From contig MU626317.1 in the NCBI GenBank assembly GCA_025603075.1, forward strand, positions 46,250 through 110,249: a stretch of 64,000 bases of DNA, in the 5' to 3' direction. Shown here one piece after another: positions 24,001 to 34,946 of this stretch; position 1 is the first letter of the stretch, and the number at the start of each line of letters is the position of its first letter. The notes beneath the pieces are model-generated. The model did not search any database. It saw nothing but the letters and a program-made list of their open reading frames with translations, and was not told the origin of the DNA. This stretch comes from Neoconidiobolus thromboides FSU 785. Taxonomy: Eukaryota > Entomophthoromycota > Entomophthoromycetes > Entomophthorales > Neoconidiobolaceae. The position numbers were made by a program, and so were the translations under genes.

Positions 24001-26660
24001 AAAATGGTTGAATGATCTTTTTGGAGAGCTTTAATTGCGCTTGGCTTGTCTTCAAATCTATATATTGTGACCGGGTGATTTTGTTTTAATTTAATGGTAG
24101 AACTGTCACCCCACGTGTATACTGATCCAACAACAGACGGTGCTTCAAACCCAAGTTCTTCATTATATCTGATTTGAGGATGATAAAATGCAGCATATTT
24201 CTTGTTGGAATCTTTAGACATAATTATATTACCTGAAGTAGAGCAATTAAGAACCAAAGTATGTTCATCATTACATGTAAATAATTCTTCCTGAGTTTCT
24301 TTATCGCTGAACTTATACAAAGTTGAATGACCATACATTGTATCCTTCACTTTCTTTGGTTTTTGATCTTTACCCAAAACTCTATCCCCGATCTCAATAT
24401 TTTCTACGCATTTTAAGTTACCATCAGCCATCATAACTTTAGTTCCACGAGCAAAACAACGCCATGCTTCACTGAGATGCTGTAAAATGGTTTTAGATTT
24501 ATTGGCAGAAATACCTTCAGGCATCATATCTGTAATATCATGCATTACTGCAGCACGAAGTTCGAGGTCATAGTGGGATTCTACTCTCTGCTTAGTAACC
24601 GTTTTAGCAATACCTTTAGAATGACGTCCTTCGAATTGACGAGCAAGTAAATTACCAAGCCAGCGTTCGAGAAGTGGGACAATACCACGTAAGAAAAATA
24701 GCCATACTCTCCATCCTGGGGCCCAAAAACCACAACCAGGACCTTTGCCGACTGGCCCAGTATTGAATCTATAGTAGATCAAATGTTTTAAATCCTTGGT
24801 GAGACGGACTTGTCTCATTAATTTATACTTATAACGATACATACCAGTAAGCTGACCAACATGGGCAAAGATATACTGAAGACCATCAGCTAATTGGAAA
24901 GCATCAACATTGCCTAAACGATATTGTACATGTGAATCAACCACAAGCTTAGTAAGCCTTAAAATTTCACGACAAAGATGGAAAGCATTTCCGAAACGAG
25001 ATTTCTTACGTTCTTTAGTTGTTAAAGTTTTAATAGGCTTTAAATTGAAATTATAATCAAGATGGAGATAATTCAAATTTTTACGATGAATTAATAAATT
25101 CAGCATATTGTAACCTTGACGACACACTTGTAACCCTGCTTCTACCCAATCAAGATCAGTAATTTGGAAAAACTTGGTTGCTTTCAATTGACGGAATAAG
25201 TACTTTTTGTTTAACGCTTTAGGTTTACGATGCTTCAAGACATTCAAAACATAACATTTTAGTAACTTTTGGTAAGAAACACGGACCTTTACGGGCTGAT
25301 CTGGTGGACAATGCTCTAAGTACCAATTTTTGACAAGTGGGATATCTTGAGCACGTCTAGTGTTACCTGAACGCTTATCAAAAGGATGAGGGGCCCAGTA
25401 AAGAGCAATAGCATTTGAAGTATTATCAGTGTAAAGTGGAGCATCTTCAAAGAAAGGAGTTACATTTTCTGGTAAAGAGAATTCGAGATCTTCATCTTCA
25501 TCACCAAATATACTTTGTTCATGTAATCCAGAGATGCTTTTATCTTCGAAATCACGTGTAGAAATTGGATTAATAATAGGATCAAAATAAAATGTAGGTA
25601 ATTGAGGGTCATCATTACGAATGTAAACAACAGTTGGATAATGATACCATGAAACATGAACTGCTCTTGGTAAGGAATTATATAAAAATGGAAAAGCAAT
25701 CTTATACTCAGTACGAATTTGTTGACGAATGATAATCTTATTAATATCATTAAACTCATTCCAATCTTCATCAGCTGGGTCTAAATCTCTATATAAAGGC
25801 TCAAACTTAGGGCCACCTGGAATAGCTAAATTAAGTGATTTAGCAGTTATAAAAGAATTGACATCAAAAAGATAAAAGTAATTCTTATCATTGAGATCAG
25901 ATAAAAGTTGATGTGCTAAACGGTACAACGCTGACATGATTGGAAGATCAAGGTTCCATTTACGATAAGTATCGCCATTGATGAATTTTGTGCCAAGGAG
26001 TGGTTTATGGTCATAAAACCATTCATAAACTGCGCTATCTTCTTCTGGATCTAACTCCATTTGAATAGGCTCAAGAGGATCGACATCTAATATATTGTCA
26101 CCATAATCTAATGGAGGTTCTTCATCATCAAAAGGAGGGAAACGCATACGTTTAAAATGACGACGATCTCTTTTTTCTCTGCGCATCATAATCCACATGG
26201 TACCCCATTGAGCAAGGTAGATTGGCTCAACCACACGAGGTACCTCATTAACAAAAGTGATAGCACCAGTGATATGATACAAAACTGGGACTTCTCTTTC
26301 TTGTTCCCAGGGCATAGGCATGTTTTCTAATAACTTTAAAACGGCATGAGGGATATATTTAAGGGCACCCAAATAGATACGCTTATCATGGCGAAATTTT
26401 TTCGAAGACATATCACCATGGTCTTTAATGATTTTTCTAACGTGCTCCGGTGGCATTTTTTGCTTTTCTTGTTCAGCGAACCCGAATTTTCTTTTGTCGC
26501 CATAACGTTTTGAGTTCATTTGTTGCCATCTCTTAGCCTTCTCTTTGATTTTTTCGAGAAATCTAGCATTTTGAGGATCTAAAAGGTTATCCTCAGAAGC
26601 AGAAACTTGATAAGGATAATAATTTGAATTATTAGGAGCAGAATCTCCCTGTTCAGTCAT
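15057..26660 (-). CDS. PRP8: Pre-mRNA splicing factor Prp8 with four inteins
   Basis: One uninterrupted frame runs from the ATG at 26660 ([13 protein letters not shown]) to 15057, 3867 residues. The upstream in-frame TTG at 26675 is not a credible start. Removing four inteins leaves 2355 residues, the usual size of Prp8. Prp8 is the U5 snRNP core protein whose cavity holds the spliceosome active site. Along the exteins I recognise the Pro-rich head and N-terminal domain, the PROCN region ([20 protein letters not shown]), the RT-like core, the linker ([18 protein letters not shown]), the endonuclease-like and RNase-H-like domains ([20 protein letters not shown]) and a C-terminal Jab1/MPN domain ending VVDREDMLS. 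Inteins interrupt extein residues 734/735, 1333/1334, 1522/1523 and 1560/1561. All four must splice for a normal protein. There are no introns over 11.6 kb, in contrast to several neighbours. Confidence 0.97.
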   Translation of the reverse strand: MTEQGDSAPNNSNYYPYQVSASEDNLLDPQNARFLEKIKEKAKRWQQMNSKRYGDKRKFGFAEQEKQKMPPEHVRKIIKDHGDMSSKKFRHDKRIYLGALKYIPHAVLKLLENMPMPWEQEREVPVLYHITGAITFVNEVPRVVEPIYLAQWGTMWIMMRREKRDRRHFKRMRFPPFDDEEPPLDYGDNILDVDPLEPIQMELDPEEDSAVYEWFYDHKPLLGTKFINGDTYRKWNLDLPIMSALYRLAHQLLSDLNDKNYFYLFDVNSFITAKSLNLAIPGGPKFEPLYRDLDPADEDWNEFNDINKIIIRQQIRTEYKIAFPFLYNSLPRAVHVSWYHYPTVVYIRNDDPQLPTFYFDPIINPISTRDFEDKSISGLHEQSIFGDEDEDLEFSLPENVTPFFEDAPLYTDNTSNAIALYWAPHPFDKRSGNTRRAQDIPLVKNWYLEHCPPDQPVKVRVSYQKLLKCYVLNVLKHRKPKALNKKYLFRQLKATKFFQITDLDWVEAGLQVCRQGYNMLNLLIHRKNLNYLHLDYNFNLKPIKTLTTKERKKSRFGNAFHLCREILRLTKLVVDSHVQYRLGNVDAFQLADGLQYIFAHVGQLTGMYRYKYKLMRQVRLTKDLKHLIYYRFNTGPVGKGPGCGFWAPGWRVWLFFLRGIVPLLERWLGNLLARQFEGRHSKGIAKTVTKQRVESHYDLELRAAVMHDITDMMPEGISANKSKTILQHLSEAWRCFARGTKVMMADGNLKCVENIEIGDRVLGKDQKPKKVKDTMYGHSTLYKFSDKETQEELFTCNDEHTLVLNCSTSGNIIMSKDSNKKYAAFYHPQIRYNEELGFEAPSVVGSVYTWGDSSTIKLKQNHPVTIYRFEDKPSAIKALQKDHSTILNAGWEVSSLNYVKFSKTLLHSSFTFTMIRQSVNEFPYSSELDLEQVIHNLHFKASGELDQTPAPINSVAYAIGQQFASSTRIKEPNSNISVGSMAWDCISKLKELPSSDLLASCVMNQSKLFRSNILAGILESLPFNIDQLDLKLKIKVNEISPILKQLVVQVARSLGLFVSNREEQINIFGREFSTLPFINKLKGESVAMEDNNNNQFDVTEVSSKGEYFGFELDGKDPLFLLGNFIVAHNCWKANIPWKVPGLPTPIENMILRYVKSKADWWTSVAHYNRERIRRGATVDKTVCKKNLGRLTRLWLKAEQERQHNYLKDGPYISPEEAVAIFTSTVHWLESRKFTPIPFPPLSYKHDTKLLILALERLREAYSVKGRLNQSQREELGLIEQAYDNPHEALSRIKRLLLTQRAFKEVGIEFMDLYSHLIPVYDVEPMEKITDAYLDQYLWYEADKRHLFPAWIKPSDNEPPPLLTYKWCQGINNLTDIWETSEGECNVMVETRLNKVYEKVDITVLNRLLRLILDHNLADYMSAKNNVVLNYKDMNHLNSYGLIRGLQFASFIYQFWGLVLDLLLLGLQRASEMAGPPQLPNDFLQFRDVPTETKHPIRLYSRYIDRIYILFRFSADESRDLIQRYLTEHPDPNNENIVGYNNKKCWPRDCRMRLMKHDVNLGRATFWDMKNRLPRSVTTLDWEETFVSVYSRDNPNLLFSMCGFEVRILPKIRAKEETFSLKDGVWNLINEQTKERTAQAFLRVDDESIQRFNNRIRQILMSSGSTTFSKIVNKWNTALIGLMTYYREAVVHTREILDLLVKSESKIQTRVKIGLNSKMPSRFPPVVFYCYGKGMPIRLANGTTKSIEEIKVGNQVLGDDGKIRRVEHLVSGTAPLYRVKLSKALNCAYNEELLFEPGFLCNENHLLVLQIPKVSRVVQCFYDIEEVKANQSNVVYKVYYWKLKFDSMLKLIRPFEIEKLVEFDYATYIKHENDIDEVIMNVIEGLSNSNEWIVSVSEYNKYRSQMIKTGTKVLPCMMRYSTSIEEWPIGSKNRSIPSLLHSCHSFKNKLNKDSAEDYAWAIGAHLGSSGFTKSNVSANKNIDIDIFKALLTKMCIDHSTINDYSEIERFVQEPGYVRRALLAGLIDSSGQVQDDGYVFIKSLDSNEPVLKLVYELGRSLGLSTIATKTKSKDSTEYVGKVYLSSDLDVLPCKFVKLASMKSAIPKVNYRIFEISSQAEAVDEYYGFQVEKGQSQLFCHGDFLIGHNCPKELGGLGMLSMGHVLIPQSDLRWSRQTETGITHFRSGMSHDEDTLIPNLFRYLQPWESEFIDSQRVWAEYALKRQEATAQNRRLTLEDLEDSWDRGIPRINTLFQKDRHTLAYDKGWRVRTDFKQYQILKNNPFWWTHQRHDGKLWNLNNYRTDMIQALGGVEGILEHTLFKGTYFPTWEGLFWEKACFSGATPLMLQDGSIKLAKDVSVNDKLMGDDQLPRNIKEVVQGVAPLYEILPRVGEALTVTGNHILCLASSNKAVMSWSEDSSSYTVYWYNSGYCSMSFKVGEKEIQTKKEAGDAGANFLKHLETTSAAVKTYQIETTVRDLLSLPQHVQHIWSLYKVAINQSEEFIYINETDFEKVEADPALYIDENPKNSINSDTNAVAIKEFFVPIVSIKMTEPQEYYGFLVDGNQRFLRSDSMVVHNSGFEESMKYKKLTNAQRSGLNQIPNRRFTLWWSPTINRCFAPSTPVYMADGSIRAIKDIKIGDNVLGMDSKPRKVTGVHSGQDTMYEVCEVHHDQEKSSNEEGLDLIKYTSNSRHLLHLTTHMTVGEVTKDEQTGESFYINYTSLVTREFNGEEIQMVAWIKKSFHISDYENSKANTFEAAKGFRDNLINLSKSTITWELETQLYSFVDESIRQLTYQLVAPVLLGNNKFEEICRKEGLPASEVNNVAWLVGLWIAGDRTAEKNADNKDYISQMKRVRAIYHNIGAEALNIGELASEEVNVNKEIKTNKIWNLMCQLNMKRSQPKVVPTWFFTESISVRENLLAGLIDSDGEVVNPNPEDKELENKMELTRYNDFKEAREKYQKVVFTSVHQNIVTGALALARSLGIKYSVSNHETNNGFKSCVTFVPCSALTKVLSLSSIDRKRREAPIAVQYLPVEYRFNVVKTAGTLGQYCGITLDEDSDKLFLLGNNAVVHNSNVYVGFQVQLDLTGIFMHGKIPTLKISLIQIFRAHLWQKIHEALVMDMVQVFDQESEALQIESVQKETIHPRKSYKMNSSCADILLFASYKWGVSRPSLLNDNKDSMDNGTIQKFWIDIQLRWGDFDSHDVERYTRAKFLDYTTDNMSIYPSPTGMMIGVDLAYNLYSAYGNWFPGLKPLTQQAMGKIIKANPALYVLRERIRKGVQLYSSEPTEPYLNSTNYGELFSNQIIWFVDDTNVYRVTIHKTFEGNLTTKPINGAIFIFNPRNGDLFLKIIHTSVWAGQKRLGQLAKWKTAEEVAALIRSLPVEEQPRQIIVTRKGMLDPLEVHLLDFPNIVIKGSELQLPFQACLKVEKFGDLILKANEPMMCLFNLYDNFLTTISSYTAFFRLILILRALHVNNDKTKMILRPDKNTITEAHHIWPTLPDDEWIKVEVALKDLILADYGKKNNVNVASLTQPEIRDIILGMEISAPSLQRQQIAEIEKQAKEQSQLTAVTTKTHNIHGDEIITTTTTGYETQTFSSKTDWRVRAISSTNLQLRTQHIFVASDDLKDSGYTYVLPKNLLKRFIIISDLRTQISGFLYGVSPKDNPQVKEIRSIVMVPQWGTHQMVHLPNNPPEHEQLNDLEPLGWIHTLPNELPHLSPQDVTTHAKLLGSYPGWDIDTSVIITCAFTPGSCSLTCYKVTPSGNEWGASNKDLSGTNPAGYLPTHYERIQMLLSDKFFGFFLSPVDSIWNYNFQGASHQPDKEYHLSLEVPLPFYDERHRPAHYLNFSQLEDGSNMNNNVVDREDMLS
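17445..18818 (-). mobile_element. Prp8 intein 4 (458 aa, best-preserved endonuclease)
   Basis: It occupies residues 2615-3072, between WWSPTINR and SNVYVGFQV, only 38 extein residues after intein 3. It starts [13 protein letters not shown], has the SNSRHLLHL block B histidine, and ends YCGITLDE...NNAVVHN. The second endonuclease motif is perfect ([10 protein letters not shown], around 17880-17910). The first reads [13 protein letters not shown], close to the usual GLWIGDG but with an extra residue. This is the only copy that might still encode an active homing endonuclease. The +1 residue is Ser, where human and yeast Prp8 have Ala. Confidence 0.94.
18933..19655 (-). mobile_element. Prp8 intein 3 (241 aa, no endonuclease)
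   Basis: It occupies residues 2336-2576, between GLFWEKA and [11 protein letters not shown]. It starts [13 protein letters not shown], has [10 protein letters not shown] as block B, and ends YYGFLVDG...DSMVVHN with a native Ser at +1. No LAGLIDADG-like motif is visible, so this is a mini-intein. It is somewhat longer than the minimum splicing fold. I believe this is the classic fungal Prp8 intein site first described in Cryptococcus (from memory). Confidence 0.94.
20223..21476 (-). mobile_element. Prp8 intein 2 (418 aa, decayed endonuclease)
   Basis: It occupies residues 1729-2146, between PPVVFY and [10 protein letters not shown]. It starts [13 protein letters not shown], has [10 protein letters not shown] as block B, and ends YYGFQVEKG...DFLIGHN. 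The +1 residue is Cys, where human and yeast Prp8 have Thr. The LAGLIDADG-type motifs read [12 protein letters not shown] and [10 protein letters not shown]. The fold is recognisable, but serine stands where the catalytic acidic residues are expected. Confidence 0.94.
23274..24458 (-). mobile_element. Prp8 intein 1 (395 aa, decayed endonuclease)
   Basis: It occupies residues 735-1129 of the precursor. The host sequence [16 protein letters not shown] is interrupted. The intein starts [13 protein letters not shown] (block A) and has CNDEHTLVL as block B. It ends YFGFELDG...NFIVAHN, so Cys1, His and terminal Asn are present, and the +1 extein residue is the native cysteine. The insert between splicing blocks is long enough for a LAGLIDADG endonuclease. 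However, the expected motifs read [11 protein letters not shown] and [11 protein letters not shown], both without the catalytic aspartate. The intein is therefore probably able to splice but not to home. Confidence 0.93.
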
Positions 26661-27672
26661 CTTTAAATTGAACAAATTGGAGATTGATAAAAAAGTGAGT
26701 TAAATTTCTTAGATTATTTAAAATATAACTTTTAAATAAAAAAGTTAGTTCAATTCAATCCAAGTTGAAGTTGGTTTAAACATCCACGAAATCTGAGATA
26801 CTTATGAGACAAATCCTAGCTTCCAGTTATTTGATTGGATGCTAATTGCGCATTCCAATCCAAAAAGAACAAAATCCTACTATATAGACAAAAAGTTTAG
26901 AGTAACAGATGCTCTCTACATTTTGCTCAAAACTGCGAAATATGCATTTGCGTTTGACTAACTAACTTCTATTTTGCAATTAGTTTTAGGACCAAACATT
27001 CTTTCAAAAGTAGCAATTCGAGCTGTGAGCGTTGTTTTTGGTTGAAATAATGAAACTATTAAATTAGAACTTAATAACGATACATGTTATATTACTTTCT
27101 TAATAAATTAGAGAATAATCATTATTTTAAAGTTATAATCCTTGATTTAATCCTTGGTTGTCTTTTTATATAATATTCAATAGGTTATTTTTTTATATTA
27201 TAATATGTTATTAGATAAACCAAATTGAGCTATTATTTTTAGGACTAACACAACTAATTGATCAATCACAATATTAAGAAATTTTGAACACAAACTTAGT
27301 TTATTTAATAAGCTTAAAAATTACTGATCTAGTTACAATCTAAAAATAAATAATCCCCAAGACATTATCTACAATAACGCTCTCTTCATCTTGATGCTAC
27401 AACCATATCTGATTGATAGTAAATAACGATATTAATCTTGTTCTTTAGCAGCTTAAAAACTTTCAATTCAAACAAGTAATTTTTATATTAAAATTTTTAT
27501 TAGAGAAGGAAACAAAATTGAAAACTTGGGCAGGTCAATTGAATTCTAAATTCAATTTCAATAACATAATAATACTTTAAACTTCATAAGAAAGCTAAGA
27601 GTAATGAGCTGTTCATCATAAAATTATTGCATGGTCAATAACCTTTGTACCAATAGCTTAATAATTCTTGCT
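26661..27672. other. PRP8 promoter region / HSF gene 3' flank
   Basis: About 1 kb lies between the HSF-type gene stop and the PRP8 start. No exon or MITE copy is seen. It should hold the PRP8 promoter. Confidence 0.6.
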
Positions 27673-28857
27673 TTATGGGTTATGTAAATAGCTATGGTGT
27701 TCATGTTGAGATCCATAAACGACAGAATCATGTTTAGGATAAGTTAAATAATCGTTAATAGGGGGAAGATAATGTTTCGAACTTCCATTCTGCATACTAC
27801 TGCTTACCATCAGTGGTGGTGTTTTTGGATCTTTGGATCCAACAGCCTGTCTTGAGGTTCCACAACAATTACTCAGATGAACTGTTGGTGCATGACAGCT
27901 CGTATTTTCTGGTGACTGAGTGGAAGTTAAAAATGATTTTGAGCTATCAAACGAGTGGGAGTTACTAGTATATTTTCCATGATAGTCACGCTTAGTACCG
28001 TAGTAAGGAAGTCCTTGATCGATTGGCTGTGTGCTATTTAAGTTGATCAGCTCAGGTCTTAAAGATGGAGCAGAATAAGAGTTCTCTCTACTTCTAGTGG
28101 CCCCATGCCTTATCCTATACTCTGGTGGGTTTCTGGAATGACTATAAATAGGCTCGAAGGATGCAGTGTTATTTATAAGGTCTTGAGTGTCATATAGAAG
28201 TTCATTAGCTAATTTTCTTCTACGACTTGCTCTGTCATCATAGTCATTTAAAGTATCTTGCAACATGTATTGAAAAGAAGATATCAGTTTCATTGCATTT
28301 TTTTGAAACTTTATATTTTGTTCAAATTGTTGTTGCAATTTAATAATAGTTTCATTCTGGGAAAATACCATTCTTTCCAAATCTTCTATTTTACGGGTTA
28401 ACTGTTCGGAGGTTCCAATTGAAGGTCTAGTTTCGGGCATATAACTTTGAGATAGATCTTCACCGATTGGAGTACTGTCCTTGTTTTTTTCTTCTTTGGA
28501 TGGCGGGCGGTAAGCCTTTCTTCTTATTTTAACAAAGAGTTCAGGGGTATCACGTTGAAAATCTGGATGCTTAAAATCCCATGAACAGGTAGTAGATGAC
28601 AAATGGAAAGCGTCAGAAAGTTTAGTAAAGCCATACATATTAAGCTGACGAACGAAACTTTGCCAGTTCCCATGCTTAAAGTAGTTGGGTAACACCTTAC
28701 TGCAAAATTGACTCAAATCTTTAACACCAAATGACTTGCCATCATCGCTCCAGCATATTAAATTATGATTGCTACTGTTTTGTAAGATGGTGTATAGTTT
28801 TTCAACAAAGGTAGGGACAGTATAATTGTCTTGGGAATTGGATTGCTTTTCTTTCAT
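27673..28857 (-). CDS. Heat-shock-factor-type transcription factor
   Basis: An intron-free frame of 394 codons starts with ATG at 28857. Residues about 13-115 are an HSF DNA-binding domain: VPTFVEKLYTILQNS, ICWSDDGKSF, LPNYFKHGNWQSFVRQLNMY with the recognition helix, and GFTKL. The pattern then ends with WDFKHPDFQRD and LFVKIRRK. A heptad-like stretch at about 148-190 (LTRKIEDLERMVFSQNETI and onward) would trimerise the protein. The C-terminal half is Ser/Asn/Pro-rich and low in conservation, as in activation regions. Binding to nGAAn repeats is expected. Whether it is Hsf1 itself, a Skn7-like or a lineage-specific paralogue cannot be decided; there is no response-regulator domain, which argues against Skn7. 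It lies on the same strand as PRP8, about 1 kb upstream of it. Confidence 0.88.
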   Translation of the reverse strand: MKEKQSNSQDNYTVPTFVEKLYTILQNSSNHNLICWSDDGKSFGVKDLSQFCSKVLPNYFKHGNWQSFVRQLNMYGFTKLSDAFHLSSTTCSWDFKHPDFQRDTPELFVKIRRKAYRPPSKEEKNKDSTPIGEDLSQSYMPETRPSIGTSEQLTRKIEDLERMVFSQNETIIKLQQQFEQNIKFQKNAMKLISSFQYMLQDTLNDYDDRASRRRKLANELLYDTQDLINNTASFEPIYSHSRNPPEYRIRHGATRSRENSYSAPSLRPELINLNSTQPIDQGLPYYGTKRDYHGKYTSNSHSFDSSKSFLTSTQSPENTSCHAPTVHLSNCCGTSRQAVGSKDPKTPPLMVSSSMQNGSSKHYLPPINDYLTYPKHDSVVYGSQHEHHSYLHNP

Positions 28858-30193
28858 TTTAAAATTTAAAAAATAACTAAAAACTTAAAAAGCTTCAATA
28901 TAAAAATGAGTTATTTTTTAAGTTTCTAGAAGAGTCAATCATTCTGAACCAATGTTTAGCTAATTGGTTGACACGGAACCTTCCCTCCTTTATTAGTAAT
29001 CTTCGTTTCTAATTTGCTCAATTTTTTCTAACAACATGCAATAGCAATATTCCCTCAATTATAGAATAACAATGATTTTCTAGAAGGAATCATTTAAGGA
29101 ATCATGATTTAATAGCCTTATTTCTCTAACTTATTCTTTTGATATTTCCTCAGAATAGAATTATTTGGTCCAATTAGATATGGTATAACTACCTTTGTAT
29201 TTTTTAATTGGCAGTTTAATAATGATTTTAACTTTTAATTAATAACTGTGGTTATTAATTTATATAAATATTAAGAAAAGAATAAATCAAATGGAAGTAA
29301 TGGTCGAAGGCATTATCCATTTTTAAATTCTTTATTTTTAAATAAAACATAATATATAAGCCAACAAGGGAGCCATTTATTCAAATAAAAGTAGGCAAAG
29401 GAGATGTAACAACAAAAAGATTCGAAAATGAGATGATAATGCTATTGGATGGAATGATGTTGAAGATCAACTGGTGACTTAACAACAGAACATTTTATGT
29501 TATTTATTCTATTTTTAGATTGTCTGAGTAGAAAGAATCAATCATTTAATAAAAATTTTAAAATCAATAAACAATAAAAAATGATGCTTAAGATTATTAC
29601 AAGATTCAATACATCAAAATGATTTAAATGATATTTTTGGAATAAAGTTTTAGTAAACCTGTTTGTTTAATTTGTCTATTAGATTTAAATTAAAGATTGT
29701 TGATATATAATTTTAGATGAAAATATTATTTGTGAGACACTGTTTTAATCAAAACTTTTGTCTGCTTTTTAACCTTGGCAGGTTTGGGATCTTAATTAGA
29801 TAATAGTGATTTTACAAGCTTTAAATTTGAGGAAAATAAAACATCTTTGGAATAAGTTTATCTAACTGGAGTGTCTAGTCATGCAGGTAAATTATACAAT
29901 TTAAGAAACTGACTGTTTTTAATATTATTAGTTTTATTCTACGAATAAATCGAATTTCACCCAATTTTCAGTATAAAATATTGTGCAATGATGAATTCTC
30001 TATTTGATAAATTAATTATTTTTATAATATAAATATTATTATGTCAATATGAGAAAATATTAAAATATAACTTTTGAATTCCTTATTTGGACTTATATCA
30101 ATAAAATAGCTTTTCAATATTATTTTTTCACTTGTTCAAGTTTATGCTAATTTACTATATTAAATTATATTGTAAAACGTCCAAAAACGATAT

Positions 30194-30290
30194 TGAGGTG
30201 TTTTTTATTTCATCACTTTTTCCATTTTTTAAGTACTATTTGAGCAGAAAATTTGTTGGTAAAATTCTTAAATACAAAAATACGTCCCCA
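30194..30290 (+). mobile_element. Palindromic TA-type MITE, copy 7
   Basis: TGAGGTGTT to ACGTCCCCA. TA follows at the right side, and the left flank reads TAT. Confidence 0.85.
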
Positions 30291-31012
30291 TATCTTATTT
30301 TATTTTAAATATTGGCTATGATATTATTAAGTATAAAAATTGTCTTCTAAACTACTTTAACTAGGAGTATTTGGATATCATTAAATATTAAATGAAAGGA
30401 ATTTTACTATCAACTTTATTATAAAAAACTATAAAAAGTATTACTCGTACTTAATTCCCCTGCTAGTAGTCAATCAATGTAAAATACTCAGTTTAAAAAC
30501 CAAAGCTTCTAGTATTTGTTACGAAAAGTGATGGTGCCAGTCTGCCAAACAGCTCCACTTTCAACCTGCCTCTAATTAGTTGAATGCTTGTGAAGGACTC
30601 ACTTTAATGTCAAAGGTCTCTACCGAGTTATGTTTAATTATTTTTAACTTTAACTTTCATTATGAGTTTACTTTTGACTAATATGAAGTATATTGACATT
30701 TTAATATAAACAGTAAAAGACTAATTTTTTCTTGTGAGAGTTTAATAGTACAAATGAGAGTAGTAATCAATTTGGTTGATAAGTATAAGCCTCTAAATTA
30801 CATCTGTAAGGACATTATTATAAAATGGTTGAATGTTACCAATCGATTAACAAAGAATATAGCGTTTTCTTAATTTACTACCTACGTTGTTTTTTTCATG
30901 ATGATATTATCTTGGTATCAGCTATAGTGTACTTATAAAGAAATATCCGAATTTTAAGCTTAAAAAAAGTCGTTTTATCCAAAATGGAATAAATACGATT
31001 GCATTATGATAT

Positions 31013-31073
31013 TGGGATGTATTTCTTTGTTTAAAAATTTTACTAACAATCTTTCCACTCAAATACATCCTCA
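31013..31073 (-). mobile_element. Palindromic TA-type MITE, copy 8, internally deleted
   Basis: Only about 61 bp remain: TGGGATGTATTTCTTTG through CTTTCCACTCAAAT, which jumps directly to ACATCCTCA followed by TA. About 40 bp, including the AGCGCT centre and one half-arm, are missing. Confidence 0.8.
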
Positions 31074-31220
31074 TATATTAAGTGGAAATAGTAAATATAA
31101 GTATTATAAAAATCTTTTTTCTTTTTTGAAATAGTTAGAATAATTAAATCATTTTAATCGTTTAATTAATTTGTATTAATAGCATTAAATTAAATTGAAT
31201 TGACTAAACTTGAATGACTA

Positions 31221-31274
31221 TAAAATAAAAAATAAAAATAAAAATAAAAAATAAAATAAAAATAAAATAAAAAC
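31221..31274. repeat. AAAAT/AAAAAT microsatellite
   Basis: A run of TAAAA, TAAAAA and AAAAT units lies just beyond the 3' end of the receptor gene at 31338-32252. Confidence 0.85.
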
Positions 31275-31337
31275 AAATAATATATTGTATAACCAAAAAT
31301 TAAATAAATAATTTATTTTTTTATTGCATCAAATTAA

Positions 31338-32252
31338 TTAAAACGGAAGTCTATGTCTAATTTTGCGGAACAATAATCTTAATTCCTTATTAATAGCAGT
31401 ATGCATCGTTAATACTAATAATGAATTAAGTAAGATACCTGTAGTGGCTAATAAAGTAGCAGCTGAACTAACACCAATGATAGTCGAATCATTAAATGGA
31501 GTAAATAAACTTAAGCTACTTTCAGTCAAATAAAAGACCATAGCACTAAACATACACATAGCGTACAATAGAATTAATAATATAATTCTATAAAATGCTA
31601 ACTTTAAATTTAGTCTTTTTTTATTAGAATTATTGGTATCTGATTGAGTTGTATTACCTCCAATCGGTATAAATTTATCTAACTTATAAGTATAGATCGC
31701 TAGCTTCGAATAACAATAAATGATAGTTATAGCACTTATTAAAGTGATGGTCATAAAATAATAAAAAGTGATTGTTGAAACGGTAGACTTAAATGGAAAT
31801 ATAAAGCATATAATACCACTTGCATTGGGTATAAATTCCATTGAGAATGCTAAATAGCTTGATAATCCAATATAAAGTAAAGACAACATAATTACAATAA
31901 GGATCAAATAATTATTATAATGAAATTTCATGATATTAGAGTAACGTTCAATAGCCAATAAAGCATTAAAAATAATTTGTAGAAATAAAACAAGTACTGA
32001 AAAGAAGCCTAAATATTGACATAAATTGGGAGTTAAAATAGCATCATTATCATGCATCGTTGTTATAATAACATCTGTGACCCCAACAAATGGAGCTATT
32101 AACTCAATGATTGCTATTACTTGAATATACTTAATATCTCGCGTTATTGGTCGTACTTTGACTGATAGGTGTAATAATAAGATATCTAAAATTGCCGACA
32201 TTACAGTTATACCTACAGCTACAAATCCAGCTGGGTTTAAGTTCGGCATCAT
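31338..32252 (-). CDS. Rhodopsin-like seven-helix receptor (paralogue 1)
   Basis: A single frame of 304 codons starts with two ATGs at 32252. Seven hydrophobic helices are evident. The extracellular end of helix 3 has NLCQYLGFF (Cys78), and the loop before helix 5 has ASGIICFIFPF (Cys149), the pair expected to form the conserved class A disulfide. Helix 3 ends in LLAIERYSNI, an E-R-Y version of the D/E-R-Y switch. Helix 7 has a conserved TGILLNSLLVLTMHT stretch in place of NPxxY. A basic cytoplasmic tail ends the protein. It shares about a third or more of its residues with the other four family members here and is the most divergent. The ligand is unknown; signalling through a heterotrimeric G protein at the cell surface is inferred. 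Confidence 0.8.
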   Translation of the reverse strand: MMPNLNPAGFVAVGITVMSAILDILLLHLSVKVRPITRDIKYIQVIAIIELIAPFVGVTDVIITTMHDNDAILTPNLCQYLGFFSVLVLFLQIIFNALLAIERYSNIMKFHYNNYLILIVIMLSLLYIGLSSYLAFSMEFIPNASGIICFIFPFKSTVSTITFYYFMTITLISAITIIYCYSKLAIYTYKLDKFIPIGGNTTQSDTNNSNKKRLNLKLAFYRIILLILLYAMCMFSAMVFYLTESSLSLFTPFNDSTIIGVSSAATLLATTGILLNSLLVLTMHTAINKELRLLFRKIRHRLPF

Positions 32253-32899
32253 ACTCTTTTATTGTTAGTATATTATTATTGAATAAAATAAAATCAATTT
32301 TAAATCGATAAAGAAAAATCATTCTTTTTATTATTGAGTTTACTTAGCTACCATTAAATTTATCTATGCCACCTTGCTTTGTTTTAAACTATTCTTTATT
32401 TATTTATGGTAATTATATAATTTTCATTTTGTTTATATGGATTATCGTAACTATTATATATTTTTAAGTGGCTGAGGTTTTGAGAATAATAAATATTGGA
32501 AACAAATAGTATTAAAAGCCTAACTTTTGCTTTTTTGTATATCCACTTGTTTTTTTATTGGGTTTTTTTTATGCCTAAGACCAAACATATTATACTATTT
32601 ATTGAATTTAGACTAAATGTATTATTTTAATAAATTAATAATAAATAATATATTGACTATAACCAAGTTTAAACCTTATTTATTTATTTGTATATATTAT
32701 AAATGTTTCAAAGCATTCAAAATAAATATCAGCTTCAATAAATACTACATATCTATCCTTTATAGTAATTTGCTAGTTATTTTAAAATATAGAAAATTAT
32801 TATTCTCAAAATAAATACACCATATTTTGGTGTGCTCTTATAAAAAAAACGGCTTTTATTAAGTTGGTTTTTATATGCTAGCGCTTTTCCATACATATA

Positions 32900-33035
32900 T
32901 TAAATAAGTGTTACTGGTTCCAGTAGTATATGTCTTTGACGTCTAGGAACAGTATTGATTTTAGTGTCAATTTCTTCAACTGTTTTAATAGCTATTTGAT
33001 TCTTTTTGATCACCTTTTTACTTGCATGAAGATTC
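32900..33035 (-). other. Isolated terminal-exon-like open frame
   Basis: On the minus strand a good 3' splice site (CATGTTTTAG) is followed by a 44-codon frame starting NLHASKKVIKKNQIAIK. It ends with RQRHILLEPVTLI and a stop. The codon content is less A+T-biased than the surroundings, so it looks like a real last exon or a gene fragment. I could not find convincing upstream exons up to 33.4 kb, and I do not recognise the protein. Confidence 0.3.
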
Positions 33036-33900
33036 CTAAAACATGAAAATCAAGCCAATATTAAAAAACATGAAATCATATCCAATCAAAAGATTCCAAC
33101 TATTGAGCTACTTATAACCCAAATGAAGAAAACAGTGAATGTCTCATAAAACCTTGTCAGTTTTATTTTTGACAATAACATTTTTATCTTAATATAAGCA
33201 TATTATCAAGGAATTTTTAAGTTAATGCTATAGCTAAAACAAGTTACAAATTGTAGAGTGTAATTAATTATGTTGGATGACAAGCCTTTTTTAAGTTTCT
33301 CTAGCTCTTAAGATTTACTAAAATTTAAAATAATGCAGTTTTAAACTCATTTGTTAAAACTTTCAATCTTAAATTCAAGGTATAGAGTATATCTCACTCA
33401 TTTTAAATTATTTAAAAGAAAATTAAGCATAAATACTACAAAAATAAGAGTGTCTATTCTTCTGCTAAAAATATTAAATAATTTGAAACCAGATAGAAAA
33501 TGAAGTAATGAAATAATAACAAAGCCCCTTCCTTAATTTTCTCAATTTTTCACTATTTTATATATATTCATAGAATAATTGAATTTTAGGCTAAAATTAT
33601 CTGAAAGTCATTGATTGCAATATTAAACATTTTTTATACCTGAAAGTGAGAGAATTTTTCGATAAAAAAGAAAACTATAGAAGTTCCCATACCCTTGTGC
33701 AAACGGATTTGCCCAAAAAGCTAGTTTACTTTATAAATTACCTTACAAACCTTGAAAGATTAAACCTAAGAAAGTGGGAAGTAATCTTTTTGAATTTTAA
33801 ATATGGTTAAGTTCAAAAACCAAGTTAAGTAACTGACCTTATAGATAAAATGTTATGGATTTGTAATAATCTACTATTTCTATTTATATCAAATAATATT

Positions 33901-34000
33901 TGTGAGTGTTTTTTTTGACTTCATTATTTTTTCCATTTTTAAGCGCTATTTAAACAGAAAAATTGTTAGTAAAATTCTTAAACACAAAAATACATCCTCA
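33901..34000 (+). mobile_element. Palindromic TA-type MITE, copy 9
   Basis: TGTGAGTGT to ACATCCTCA, 100 bp. The core is AAGCGCTATTTAAACAGAAA. Flanks are degraded. Confidence 0.85.
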
Positions 34001-34138
34001 TTTATTTATATAATGTTTCAGATGATAATCATCTTGAATTACATGCCTTTTGATAATTTATATTATAGAACTTAAATTTAAATTGTTAGATTTGTCAGAT
34101 TAATTTAATCAACTATACTACTAATATATATAAATACA

Positions 34139-34233
34139 TGGAGATATATCTTTGTTTAAGAATTTTACCAACTTTTCTACTCAAATAGCACTTATAAATA
34201 GAAAAAGTAATGAAGCCAAAAAAAACAGCTCCA
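34139..34233 (-). mobile_element. Palindromic TA-type MITE, copy 10
   Basis: Reverse orientation, TGGAGATATATCTTTG to CAGCTCCA. It contains CTCAAATAGCACTTAT. Confidence 0.82.
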
Positions 34234-34559
34234 CTTATTAAATTTAGGGCTTATTATTATTGTTTCTATCATAGAAATTGGTACATAAATAAAGAACGAG
34301 ATCATCATATTATTATTAAAAGATTTAAACCTCAAGTTATAAATAATATACAGAACTGTGAAATTTATTTACTTTATCGCCATTATTATTACTTCTGTTA
34401 CCACTTGAGGTTATGGTTATACTGAAAAATATAAATACATTGCTTCTCATGTAACTAGGACCATTATCATTTACACTATGACTACTCTTCGTTTACTATG
34501 TCCTACTTCTCCACATTTTTAACTTGTTAAAGTACTAGAACAAAAACAAAGAATTCATA

Positions 34560-34659
34560 TGGAGGTGTTTTTTTTTGACTTTATCACTTTTTCCATTTTT
34601 AAGCACTATTTGAGTGGAAAATTTGCTAGTGAAATCCTTAAACATAAAATACATCCCCA
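34560..34659 (+). mobile_element. Palindromic TA-type MITE, copy 11
   Basis: TGGAGGTGT to ACATCCCCA with TA on both sides. The core is AAGCACTATTTGAGTGGAAA. Confidence 0.9.
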
Positions 34660-34846
34660 TATTTTAAATATCAAAATTTTATCCCTTTGCATTATTAACT
34701 AAATACTTAATGATAATCAATCAAGTTTATATATGATATTGATTATAGATAGTGTTTTCTTTAAAAATGAACAAAGAACTATTATAAATATCGGAAAATA
34801 ATGGAATTTTTAGATCATCAAAAATAGTAATAATAAAATTCGATAT

Positions 34847-34946
34847 TGGGGATGTTTTTTTTGATTTCATTATTTTTCCATTTTTTAAGCGCTATTTGAG
34901 TAGAAAGGTTGTTAGTAAAATTCTTAAACACAAAAAAACATCCCCA
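34847..34946 (+). mobile_element. Palindromic TA-type MITE, copy 12
   Basis: TGGGGATGT to ACATCCCCA, 100 bp, one of the best-preserved copies. The core is AAGCGCTATTTGAGTAGAAA. Flanks are TAT and TTG. Confidence 0.9.

Larger units (their letters stand above)
28858..31337. other. Intergenic region with MITEs and simple repeat
   Basis: No supported gene in 2.5 kb. It contains a full MITE (30194-30290), an internally deleted one (31013-31073) and an AAAAT microsatellite (31221-31274). Confidence 0.55.

Noticed and set aside
26661-26675. Longer Prp8 start five codons upstream
   Set aside because: That codon is TTG; the first in-frame ATG is at 26660 and gives a normal Prp8 N-terminus.
34210-34425. 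71-codon plus-strand frame
   Set aside because: It begins within a MITE and has Tyr/His-rich composition typical of random A+T-rich sequence.
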